Positions 1-5,697 of a DNA stretch of 5,697 nucleotides are shown here, in pieces (the first letter of the stretch is position 1; every line of letters begins with the position of its first letter). The notes under the pieces are model-generated. The model had not been told where the DNA came from. It was given only the letters and a program-made list of their open reading frames with translations, and made no database searches. Source of the stretch: Elusimicrobiota bacterium. Lineage in GTDB: Bacteria; Elusimicrobiota; Elusimicrobia; UBA1565; UBA9628. The stretch is from positions 1 to 5,697 of the forward strand of contig JAMPYD010000149.1 in assembly GCA_023700845.1 (NCBI GenBank), written 5' to 3'. A program made the translations under genes and the position numbers.

Positions 1-627
1 GAGAAGGACCCATGCGTCGGGATTGCGCGCGTAAGTCAGGCGTCCGCAGGAGCCGACGACGAGCCCTTCGTGCGGCAGGGGCTCGACGAACTCGCCGAGG
101 TACGCGTCGTTGACGGTGTGCACGGGGCCCCCGCCGAGGGCCGCGGCGGCGGCAGCTTCCCCCGGCGCGCAGGCGATCACCGAGCCGGCGCGGGAGGCGG
201 CCTTCTCGACGGTCTTGTACAGAAGGCGGGAGGCGGCCGAACGGTCCTGCTGAAGGAAGCCGTAGCCGTGCGGGGTGTAGAAGATCGTCTTGACGCCCGC
301 GGCCTTGGCCGCGGCGCGGGCGAGCACGCCCGCCTTCGAGGAGTGGGCGTGGACGATGTCAGGCCGGCTCTCGGAGAAAAGAGCGTGGAGCTTGCGGAAG
401 GCGGCGAAATCCCTCGCCGGGGAAATCTCCCGGGTCATCTCCGGGATGAAGCAGGCCGTCCTGGCGCCGGCGCACTTGGCTCGGTACTCCTCGGGCGACC
501 CGCCTCGGATCGCGTAGGCCAAAGACACATCGAAGCGCGCCGGATCGAGCCCATTGCAGATGGCGGCCACCTGCTCCCCGGTTCCGCCGGGCCCGCCGCA
601 CTCGACGACCTCGAAGACCTTGATCAC
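1..627 (-). CDS. Family-4 (GT-B fold) glycosyltransferase, N-terminal part, cut by window edge
   Basis: The 209 visible codons cover the N-terminal Rossmann domain and the start of the hinge of a GT4-type enzyme, which transfers a sugar from a nucleotide-sugar to a lipid-linked glycan on the cytoplasmic face. Visible features are a glycine-rich loop at residues 10-17 (CGGPGGTG), PDIVHAHSSKAG at 89-100, YTPHGYGF at 117-124, a VIACAPGE segment at 150-157, and GRLTYARNP at 195-203, which matches the usual GRL..qKNP opening of the second domain. The C-terminal nucleotide-sugar domain with its E-x7-E region lies beyond position 1. The GTG start at 627 is chosen because it overlaps the TGA of the preceding gene (GTGA) and has GAAGGAG six bases upstream. 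No membrane segment is seen. The family is clear; the sugar and acceptor cannot be told. The position usually written NG in this family reads ND here (173-174). Confidence 0.88.
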   Translation of the reverse strand, partial: MIKVFEVVECGGPGGTGEQVAAICNGLDPARFDVSLAYAIRGGSPEEYRAKCAGARTACFIPEMTREISPARDFAAFRKLHALFSESRPDIVHAHSSKAGVLARAAAKAAGVKTIFYTPHGYGFLQQDRSAASRLLYKTVEKAASRAGSVIACAPGEAAAAAALGGGPVHTVNDAYLGEFVEPLPHEGLVVGSCGRLTYARNPDAWVLL

Positions 628-1895
628 GCGGTTCTCCTTCGCCCGGCGAGCCGCAATGCCTCTTCCGCGGCGAACGGGAACAGCATCGGCAGATACATCA
701 GCTTGTGGCGCCCGGCGCTGCCGAGATCGAACTCAAGAAGGGAAGATCCTGCTGTCATCACGGCGAAAAACAGGAGAAGCCCCAGGCGATGCGGCTTAAG
801 GCCGCCGCGCGCCGCCGAGGTGAGGCCGAGCACGAAGATCGCCAGCAAAGCCAAATTCTCAACGGCGGCTAAGATTCGGCCGGGCTTGCCCTCGAGCGGA
901 TAGAGGCCGGGAAGAGGCATGAATAAGACATGGAACGAGGATTTTGGAATGAAAAGCAGCACGTCCAGCCAGGATTTCATGAGCGCCTGGGGAAAAAGCT
1001 GGGTCCCGATCTCGCGCCCGGAGTGCCCCTTTGCGTAAACCCGGTCGGAGTGCTGACGCAACCGGCGGAACTCCGAAATGCCGCGGGGGCTGAGCGGCTT
1101 GTGATTTTCTCCGCTGCCGGGGTCGGTAATAATAGGGATGAGGATGCTTTCTGAGGTCGGTCCGGCGACTGAGGGCGCGAGGGGGCCGAGGATGAGCGAT
1201 CTCAACGAGAGCTGAAAGATAAAAGGCGCGGCGAGGCATGCCGCCAGCGCCCAAGCCGCCGTCCCTCGCTGGCCGTTGCGGAGGATGAGAGCCGTCGCCG
1301 CGGCCCCGGCGATGGCCGCGGCGGAAATAATCATCACATATGAACGGAATAATCCCAGGAGCACGAGAAGGGCCACGCCGGCGACGATCTCGTAATGCCT
1401 GTGTCCGCGAGGCGCGTCGTCGCCGGGCATCAAGAGGAGTAGCGTGCACATCAAAACGCCACAGACGAGGCCCTCCTTGAAATTCTGCGACGTATAGAAG
1501 ACGTGCGACGGCCAAAGCGCAAGCAGGAACGCGGATGCAGTCCCCGCGCGTGGGCCGAAGAGGCGGCCGGAGAGGAGGCCGAAGGCCGCGACGCCAAGCG
1601 CGGCCGCCAGGCAGTTCGCCAGCTTGGGACCCATCGGGCGCGGGCCGACAGCCCGGTAGATCAGGGCGGTAAATAGAATGTGCACCCGCTGCGGCGGCGA
1701 ATACGAGAGGTTGGCCTTTTCGCCGCGCGACCAAGCGCGCGTCGTCTCCCGGGCGTAGTGGTCGGAGAAATCGGAGTCGGCGTAGTAATATGCGGGAAAA
1801 ATAGGATTGAACTCGGTCAGTAGCGCCGTGCCGGCGCGTAGCGCGAAGGCCGCGGCGGCGATCGCCAGGATCGCGCGAAGGTCAGTCCGAGACAC
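624..1895 (-). CDS. GT-C-like (GT39-type) integral membrane glycosyltransferase, divergent
   Basis: This 423-residue protein has about 10-12 hydrophobic segments (roughly 7-27, 91-131, 138-156, 168-205, 212-235, 341-360, 368-386, 397-412). It resembles polyprenyl-phosphate-sugar-using GT-C enzymes. An acidic cluster ADSDFSDHYA (39-48) follows the first membrane segment, where this fold keeps its catalytic aspartate. LWPSHVFYTSQNFKE (127-141) matches the family's P-S-x-x-Y-x-x...E stretch. GRHKLMYLP (395-403) resembles the late R-Y-x-L-P motif. A hydrophilic loop at about 240-300 is probably periplasmic. The start is GTG at 1895, overlapping the GT2 gene by 14 bases. No Shine-Dalgarno is seen, so coupling is likely. 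The gene ends in TGA inside the GT4 start. Its base composition is visibly more AT-rich than its neighbours'. A Wzy-like polymerase is the main alternative; substrate unknown. Confidence 0.7.
   Translation of the reverse strand: MSRTDLRAILAIAAAAFALRAGTALLTEFNPIFPAYYYADSDFSDHYARETTRAWSRGEKANLSYSPPQRVHILFTALIYRAVGPRPMGPKLANCLAAALGVAAFGLLSGRLFGPRAGTASAFLLALWPSHVFYTSQNFKEGLVCGVLMCTLLLLMPGDDAPRGHRHYEIVAGVALLVLLGLFRSYVMIISAAAIAGAAATALILRNGQRGTAAWALAACLAAPFIFQLSLRSLILGPLAPSVAGPTSESILIPIITDPGSGENHKPLSPRGISEFRRLRQHSDRVYAKGHSGREIGTQLFPQALMKSWLDVLLFIPKSSFHVLFMPLPGLYPLEGKPGRILAAVENLALLAIFVLGLTSAARGGLKPHRLGLLLFFAVMTAGSSLLEFDLGSAGRHKLMYLPMLFPFAAEEALRLAGRRRTA
634..640 (-). promoter_or_regulatory. Shine-Dalgarno site of the GT4 gene
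   Basis: GAAGGAG on the minus strand lies six bases before the GTG at 627, inside the end of the preceding coding region. It is the best ribosome binding site in the window and decides the GTG start. The GTGA overlap next to it suggests both coupled and independent initiation. Confidence 0.7.
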
Positions 1896-2571
1896 GGTAG
1901 CGCAGGAGGCACCAGAGGTAGGAGAAGCCGTCCCGCCACGTTATTTTTTTGCCCTCCGTATAGGTCCGCCCGGAGTACGAAATAGGGACTTCGAAGATGC
2001 GCAGGCGGCGCTTGCAGATCTTCGCCGTGATCTCGGCCTCGATGCCGAAGCGCTCGCTGCGCAACGGGATGTCCTTGATCTTTTCGGCCAGGAAGGCCTT
2101 GTAGCAGGTCCCCATGTCGGTCAGGTTGATGTCGTAGAGGACGTTGGTGAGCAAGGTGAAGATGACGTTCCCGAAATAATGCCAGAAGAGGAGGACGCGA
2201 TGAGGCCCTCCCAGGAAGCGCGAGCCGTAAACCGCGTCGGCGCGGCCGTCGAGCAGGGGGCCGAGCATCATCGGATAATCCGCCGGGTCGTATTCGAGGT
2301 CGGCGTCCTGGATGATGACCAGGTCGCCGCCGGCGCGGCCGAGCGCGGTACGCAGGGCCGCGCCCTTTCCCCTGTTCTTCTCGTGCAGGACGACCGTGGC
2401 GCGCCCGCCGAGGTCCGCGAGAAGCGCCCGGGTGCCGTCCGTCGAGCCGTCGTCGACGATGATGATTTCCTTGGCCACGGGCAGAGTCACGGCTTCGACG
2501 CGGCGAAGCAGCTCGAGCACGGTGCGTTTTTCGTTGTAAACGGGGATCAGAACCGAGAGCGTTTTCGCCAC
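1882..2571 (-). CDS. Family-2 glycosyltransferase, DPM1-type polyprenyl-phosphate sugar synthase-like
   Basis: This complete 229-residue GT-A enzyme opens with LSVLIPVYNE (5-14). It has the nucleotide-binding VDDGSTDGT (39-47), KNRGKGAAL (65-73), the metal-binding DADLEYDP (89-96), VYGSRFLGG (114-122), TDMGTCYKAF (151-160) and RFGIEAEITAK (174-184). This order is that of the dolichyl-phosphate mannose/glucose synthase-like group, which moves a sugar from a nucleotide donor to polyprenyl phosphate on the cytoplasmic face. It lacks the two C-terminal membrane segments of GtrB-type members, so it is DPM1-like in size. The start is GTG at 2571, seven bases after the TAA of the ligase-like gene and with no clear Shine-Dalgarno. 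The product could feed the two GT-C proteins encoded on either side. The sugar cannot be read from sequence. An A7 run sits in codons 208-210. Confidence 0.9.
   Translation of the reverse strand: MAKTLSVLIPVYNEKRTVLELLRRVEAVTLPVAKEIIIVDDGSTDGTRALLADLGGRATVVLHEKNRGKGAALRTALGRAGGDLVIIQDADLEYDPADYPMMLGPLLDGRADAVYGSRFLGGPHRVLLFWHYFGNVIFTLLTNVLYDINLTDMGTCYKAFLAEKIKDIPLRSERFGIEAEITAKICKRRLRIFEVPISYSGRTYTEGKKITWRDGFSYLWCLLRYRVSD
1944..1950 (-). repeat. A7 homopolymer inside the GT2 gene
   Basis: The coding strand reads GGC AAA AAA ATA ACG at residues 207-211, seven A in a row in an otherwise GC-rich gene. Loss of one A would read GGC AAA AAA TAA, stopping 20 residues early and removing the stop/start overlap with the next gene. 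The run is seen directly; any role in slippage is inference. Confidence 0.9.
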
Positions 2572-2577
2572 GGGACG

Positions 2578-2583
2578 ATTATA
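2578..2583 (-). promoter_or_regulatory. Possible -10 element (TATAAT) before the GT2 gene
   Basis: An exact TATAAT on the minus strand spans the TAA stop of the ligase-like gene and ends six bases before the GTG of the GT2 gene. A transcript from it would start at or next to the GTG, so it would be leaderless or nearly so. No good TTGACA-like -35 is visible about 17 bases upstream, so this may be chance. Confidence 0.2.
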
Positions 2584-3766
2584 GGATTTCCCGCGCCGGG
2601 CGAGCGGTCGTTCCGAGCAGCCAGACGAGGAGCAGGAAGGACGCGACTTGCTCCGTCTGCCAGGCGACTTCGGTGAGGTTCATGACCAGGAACGCGGCTG
2701 TCGCCGTCGCCGCCCAGAGCGACCAGGCGTCGCGGCGCGCGCGCTCCGCGCGCCAGGCCCCGAGAAGGAGGGTTCCCAGCGCGGCGAGAAGGATGAGCAA
2801 CCCGGGCACGCCGCGCTCGGCGAGCTGATGGAGGTAAACGTTGTGCGCGTTGCCCCAGGTCCCTTCGCCGTCGAGGTTCTCGGGATGATACCGATCGAAC
2901 GCCTGCCGGTATTGCCCGGGCCCGACGCCGGCGGCCGGACGGTCGCGCGCGACGCGCAAGGCCACGTCCCAGAGCGCGAGCCGGGCGCGATGCGGGCTCG
3001 AAGCGCTGTCTTGAGCGAAGAGGTTCCGGAGGCTTCGCCCGCCGGTCGGCATGACTTCCCAGAAGGCGACGACGCCCGCCAGGATCACGATCGCGGCCAA
3101 GGCGTGGCGGCGCCAGCGCGCATCCAGCGCGCACGCGGCGCCATAGGCCGCGACGAGAGCGATCAGGACTGCTCGCGTTTGCGAGGCGACGAGGGCCGCA
3201 GAGAGCAGGGCCGCGGCGGCGCCGGCGGCGCGTCTCCTTCCCGCGCTCCCTTCCGGGCGGGCCAGATAGGCCGCCGCGCCGAGCAGGCCGATGCCCATGA
3301 TCTCGGCGTAGGAGACGGGGTGCAGAAACCCATGAGCCCGGACCCTCGCCGCGCCGGCGATCCACTCCGAGCCCGCTTGGACGACGCCGACGGCCGCGTG
3401 CAGCCCGAGCCCAGCGGCCAGAGGCATCGCGACGCGAATCTTGTCCGCCGCGATCAACGCCACGCCGATGGCCAGAAAGGCCCACAGCTTGTGGGCGTCC
3501 TTGGGCCAAAGGCGAAGGCTCGCCGCGGGATCCAGGCTCGACAGCGACGCGACCAATGCCCATCCCGCGTAGGCCGCGAGCGCGATGAAGGCCGGCGACC
3601 GGGCGATGGCGACCAAGGCGGCGGCCGCAGGCCGGCGGTCATTCGCGAAAAGCCATATCCAAGCGAGGCTGATCGCGGCGAGGGCCGCGTTGACCCCCGC
3701 GATGGACAGAGGTAGCGCGAAGGCGAGCGCGGCGAGACCGAATGACAGCGCTCGTCGTGGGGTCAT
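2579..3766 (-). CDS. O-antigen ligase/polymerase family membrane protein (Wzy_C/WaaL-like)
   Basis: This 395-residue protein has about 11-12 hydrophobic segments and one large loop at about 240-315. It shows the Wzy/WaaL signature: SQTRAVLIAL (195-204) with the conserved arginine, SPHRARLALWDVAL (257-270), PAAGVGPGQY (277-286), and GNAHNVYLHQLAERGVPG (305-322), whose H308 lies where family members keep a functionally important histidine in a periplasmic loop. Such proteins transfer undecaprenyl-diphosphate-linked glycan to lipid A core or protein, or polymerise repeat units. Ligase and polymerase cannot be separated by sequence alone. The start is ATG at 3766, the first plausible in-frame start after the preceding gene's stop, 22 bases away. 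No Shine-Dalgarno is obvious. The gene ends in TAA, seven bases before the GT2 gene. Its place beside a flippase and glycosyltransferases supports a surface glycan role. Confidence 0.87.
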   Translation of the reverse strand: MTPRRALSFGLAALAFALPLSIAGVNAALAAISLAWIWLFANDRRPAAAALVAIARSPAFIALAAYAGWALVASLSSLDPAASLRLWPKDAHKLWAFLAIGVALIAADKIRVAMPLAAGLGLHAAVGVVQAGSEWIAGAARVRAHGFLHPVSYAEIMGIGLLGAAAYLARPEGSAGRRRAAGAAAALLSAALVASQTRAVLIALVAAYGAACALDARWRRHALAAIVILAGVVAFWEVMPTGGRSLRNLFAQDSASSPHRARLALWDVALRVARDRPAAGVGPGQYRQAFDRYHPENLDGEGTWGNAHNVYLHQLAERGVPGLLILLAALGTLLLGAWRAERARRDAWSLWAATATAAFLVMNLTEVAWQTEQVASFLLLVWLLGTTARPAREIL

Positions 3767-3779
3767 GAAGCGGTGCAGT

Positions 3780-3788
3780 TTACTACAT
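3780..3788 (-). other. Start-stop mini-ORF (ATG TAG TAA) in the 22-base gap
   Basis: Directly after the TGA of the GT-C gene the minus strand reads ATG TAG TAA, a start codon followed at once by two stops, about 14 bases before the ATG of the ligase-like gene. It could hold terminating ribosomes near the next start, which lacks a clear Shine-Dalgarno, or it may be chance. Confidence 0.15.
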
Positions 3789-5294
3789 TCACCGGGAGAT
3801 ATCGTACACGTCGGCCGTCGAGCCGGGGGCGAGGCTCACGCTCGCCGACTTTCGCCCGGGGAGCCGTCCCGAGGCGAGCGCCCGGGCGATTCCCTCGTTG
3901 GCGCGATTTAAATAGGCGGGCAGCTCGGCTTCCGGCACGCCGGACACGATGATGAGGCGGTCCGCGTCCTTGTCCTTGAGACGAATCAGCGCCGCCTCGG
4001 CCGAAGTCTGCGCGTAACCGAGGCTCACGAAGCGCAGCGGCAGGCCGTCCGCCGCGGAGAGGGAGGAGAGGTTGTTGGCGTTGAGGCGCGGATGCTCGAG
4101 GGCGAGCGCCGCGACCGTTCCTCCTCGTTCGGCCGCCGCCGCGACGAGCGCGGCGCGATCCCAACCGGCATCTTGCGAGGGCGCGCCGCACCAGGGCAGC
4201 GCCTCGGAGGAGGGAAGCACGAAGGTTTGCCTCACGAAGACGGCCGTTCCCGCGGCGAGAAGCGAAGCCGCCGCCGCGGCCCGCCCCCGGCGCGAGTCGA
4301 AGGACATGACCGCCCGCGAGGCCAGCAGAGCCAACGCCGGCAAGATCGGAGCCGCGAAACGAATCTCCCGGTTGACTCCGAGCGCGAGCACCGCGAGCGG
4401 CGCGGTCCAGGCGAGTGCCAGGCGCGTCCCGTCATCGAGGCGCCCGCGGCGCGCCGCGGCGCCGAAGCAGAACGCCATGGCCGTCGAAAGGGGCCAGGAT
4501 AATGCGCCGCCGAAGAGCATGGTCGCGAAAGCCGTCGGCCTCGACCAGAAGCCGAGGCCCGAGCCGGTGTAATCGGCGGCGATCTTCCCGAATCCCGCGC
4601 TCCAGGCGAAGCCGAGAACATACGGCAGATTGAACGCGTACCAAGACGCGGCCAGGGGAAGGGAGACGATCAGGGCGGTCTTGAGGTGAGGTCGCAGAGA
4701 TTCGCGGCGAAGCCAGACGGGCCCGGCCAGATAGAGGGGGAAGAGGACTTTAGCCAGCAGGCCGAGTCCGAGGAGGACTCCCAAGTACGCGCCGTCGCGC
4801 CGGCCTGCGCGTCCGGCCGAGGCCACGCGCCAGACGGCGGCGGCGACGAGGGCAGTCAGCAAGGACTCGACGAGAAATACCCGGGACAGGCCGTAGAGAA
4901 GCGGGGTGAGTGATGTGAGCGCCGCGGCCAACGCGGCGATCGAGTCCCGCCGGGGATGCTCCGGCCACATCGCTCGGGCCGCGGCATGAACGGCCGCTGC
5001 GGCGGCGGCGAGCGCGGCGAGATTCACCCAGGGCGCCACGCGCTCGCCCGGGCCCGCCAGAGCGTAGAGCGGAAGGGGTAGGAGGCTGAGCAACGGGGCT
5101 TTGATCCGGAAGGCGGACGCGTACTCGGTCGCGAACGGGATCAGCCCGCGCTTGAGCGCGTGGAACAGCCGGAAGCTGACCTCCAGATACCAGGCGTCGT
5201 CCCATGCCGGCGGCGCGAGATTGGTGCGTATGTGCCAGGCGCCGGCGGCGAGGGTGGCCGCGGCGAAGACGGCGGCGGCCCGTCCGGGCTTCAT
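3789..5294 (-). CDS. GT-C fold (GT39/ArnT-like) membrane glycosyltransferase
   Basis: This 501-residue protein has an N-terminal membrane segment (about 7-20), then an extracytoplasmic loop with PPAWDDAWYLEVS (28-40). Its paired aspartates D32-D33 sit where GT39/GT83 enzymes keep the catalytic acidic residue. RIKAPLLSLLPLPLY (63-77) matches the K-x-P-L stretch, RVFLVESLLTAL (138-149) and GLGLLAK (176-182) also fit the family, and NREIRFAAPILPALALL (308-324) is the late R...P.LP motif. About ten further membrane segments follow, then a soluble tail at about 356-501 with no motif I recognise, probably periplasmic. Family members move a sugar from a polyprenyl-phosphate donor to lipid A, glycan or protein. 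The open frame runs upstream to 5555, but that part overlaps the flippase and is arginine-rich shadow. ATG at 5294 overlaps the flippase TGA (ATGA) and has GGAGAG six bases upstream. Confidence 0.85.
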   Translation of the reverse strand: MKPGRAAAVFAAATLAAGAWHIRTNLAPPAWDDAWYLEVSFRLFHALKRGLIPFATEYASAFRIKAPLLSLLPLPLYALAGPGERVAPWVNLAALAAAAAAVHAAARAMWPEHPRRDSIAALAAALTSLTPLLYGLSRVFLVESLLTALVAAAVWRVASAGRAGRRDGAYLGVLLGLGLLAKVLFPLYLAGPVWLRRESLRPHLKTALIVSLPLAASWYAFNLPYVLGFAWSAGFGKIAADYTGSGLGFWSRPTAFATMLFGGALSWPLSTAMAFCFGAAARRGRLDDGTRLALAWTAPLAVLALGVNREIRFAAPILPALALLASRAVMSFDSRRGRAAAAASLLAAGTAVFVRQTFVLPSSEALPWCGAPSQDAGWDRAALVAAAAERGGTVAALALEHPRLNANNLSSLSAADGLPLRFVSLGYAQTSAEAALIRLKDKDADRLIIVSGVPEAELPAYLNRANEGIARALASGRLPGRKSASVSLAPGSTADVYDISR

Positions 5295-5697
5295 GCTCCG
5301 CTCTCCGAGGCGCGCACGGAGAGAAAGAAAACCAGGCCGAGAACGAAGGCGAGGGCGAGCGAAGCCGCGGCCCCTGCGACGCCGTAAACGGGGATGAGCC
5401 AGGCCGCGAGCGAGGCGTTGCCGATGCCCGTCAGCAGGCCGCCGATCACGGAGACTCGAAGGCCGGAAAAATCTCGGGCGGAGTAGATCGCGGAGAGCGT
5501 GCCGTGCGCGAGCACGAGCGTCGCGCCGCCGGAAAAGACGAAGATCCAGTCCCATCGCATCGGATAGTGCCGTCCGAACACCGCCAGCGCGGCGATGAGC
5601 CCGGTCAGGAAAAACAACCAGGCCCCGAGCAGGGCGGGAGCGGCCCAGCGGCGGACGAGGTCCCAGGTATCGCGTTGGCCGCGCGCGTCGCTGGCCA
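5291..5697 (-). CDS. Polysaccharide flippase (Wzx/MOP superfamily), C-terminal part, cut by window edge
   Basis: Only the last 134 residues are in the window; two bases of an earlier codon remain at the edge and the frame is open through it, so the gene begins beyond 5697. Counting the first full codon as 1, the fragment has hydrophobic segments at about 19-40, 51-66, 81-99 and 103-124. The stretch GNASLAAWLIPVYGVAGAAAS (about 92-112) is the typical N-x-x-L...LIP.YG..GAA signature of the C-terminal half of polysaccharide transporters. Such proteins turn undecaprenyl-diphosphate-linked glycan from the cytoplasmic to the periplasmic face. A TTG at 5617 could be mistaken for a start but lies inside a membrane segment. 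The gene ends in TGA overlapping the next ATG (ATGA), so translation of the two is probably coupled. MurJ is a more distant relative and fits the context less well. Confidence 0.82.
   Translation of the reverse strand, partial: ASDARGQRDTWDLVRRWAAPALLGAWLFFLTGLIAALAVFGRHYPMRWDWIFVFSGGATLVLAHGTLSAIYSARDFSGLRVSVIGGLLTGIGNASLAAWLIPVYGVAGAAASLALAFVLGLVFFLSVRASESGA
5301..5306 (-). promoter_or_regulatory. Shine-Dalgarno-like site of the GT-C gene
   Basis: GGAGAG on the minus strand lies six bases before the ATG at 5294, inside the end of the flippase gene. It supports this start over the longer open frame that reaches back to 5555. Confidence 0.5.

Larger units (their letters stand above)
1..5697 (-). 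other. Polysaccharide biosynthesis operon (both ends outside the window)
   Basis: Six genes on one strand are joined by overlaps of 4, 14 and 4 bases and gaps of 22 and 7 bases, with no hairpin-plus-T terminator between them. The order is flippase, GT-C, ligase/polymerase-like, GT2, GT-C-like, GT4. This is the content of a Wzx/Wzy-type or O-antigen/exopolysaccharide locus. Both terminal genes are cut, so the operon promoter and terminator are not visible. Confidence 0.8.

Noticed and set aside
70..903. Long plus-strand open frame (277 codons)
   Set aside because: It is antisense to the GT4 gene and the end of the GT-C-like gene, rich in Arg/Gly/Ala with no domain, and crosses a gene boundary of the real strand.
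859..1734. Minus-strand open frame of 291 codons in another frame of the GT-C-like gene
   Set aside because: It is an Arg/Pro-rich shadow frame with no motif; the overlapping frame has membrane segments and GT-C motifs.
1944..1950. Programmed -1 ribosomal frameshift site at the A7 run
   Set aside because: The zero frame reads C AAA AAA A, so the X-XXY-YYZ register is not met, and the -1 frame does not join the frame of the next gene.
1807..2676. Plus-strand open frame of 289 codons
   Set aside because: It is antisense to the GT2 gene, whose motifs are unmistakable. Its Asp/Glu/Val-rich product is typical of a shadow of GC-rich coding DNA.
2547..3563. Minus-strand open frame of 338 codons in another frame of the ligase-like gene
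   Set aside because: It is very arginine-rich, with no membrane segments or motifs, and covers a gene with clear family signatures.
2648..3715. Plus-strand open frame of 355 codons
   Set aside because: It is antisense to the Wzy/WaaL-like gene; the product is a low-complexity Arg/Gly/Pro-rich chain without hydrophobic core or motif.
3767..3788. Terminator or promoter in the 22-base gap
   Set aside because: No hairpin, T-run or -10/-35 pair can be seen; the gap is too short for a full promoter.
4072..4572. Plus-strand open frames opposite the GT-C gene
   Set aside because: They are Ser/Ala/Arg-rich shadows antisense to a supported membrane protein gene.

Overview
The window is one tightly packed, single-direction block of cell-surface polysaccharide genes, all on the minus strand and reading from high to low coordinates. 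By eye about two thirds of the bases are G or C, and the codons mostly end in G or C. The gene content (Wzx-type flippase, Wzy/WaaL-type ligase or polymerase, lipid-linked sugar enzymes) fits a high-GC, probably Gram-negative bacterium. The phylum cannot be fixed from the sequence: an uncultivated lineage such as Elusimicrobiota, or a proteobacterium, would both fit. No tRNA, rRNA, CRISPR array, insertion sequence or strong terminator was found, and there is no gene-free stretch longer than 22 bases.

Layout in order of transcription: (1) 5697-5291, the C-terminal end of a polysaccharide flippase, cut by the window edge; (2) 5294-3789, a complete GT-C fold (GT39/ArnT-like) membrane glycosyltransferase, joined to the flippase by an ATGA overlap; (3) a 22-base gap, then 3766-2579, an O-antigen ligase/polymerase family protein; (4) a 7-base gap, then 2571-1882, a cytosolic family-2 glycosyltransferase resembling dolichyl/undecaprenyl-phosphate sugar synthases; (5) 1895-624, overlapping by 14 bases, a second and divergent GT-C-like membrane protein; (6) 627-1, overlapping by 4 bases (GTGA), the N-terminal domain of a family-4 glycosyltransferase, cut by the other edge.

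A working model, which is inference: the GT4 enzyme and others outside the window build a lipid-linked oligosaccharide on the cytoplasmic face, and the flippase turns it outward. The Wzy/WaaL-like protein polymerises it or transfers it to an acceptor. The GT2 enzyme makes a polyprenyl-phosphate sugar that one or both GT-C proteins use on the outer face to decorate the glycan, lipid A or a protein. The overlaps and short gaps point to one transcript with translational coupling. The three promoter-distal genes all start with GTG.

Nothing here is clearly a new system. The points most worth a second look are the pairing of two unlike GT-C enzymes with one DPM1-type synthase, the lower-GC GT-C-like gene, an A7 tract in the GT2 gene where losing one A gives an immediate stop codon, and an exact TATAAT just before the GT2 start.
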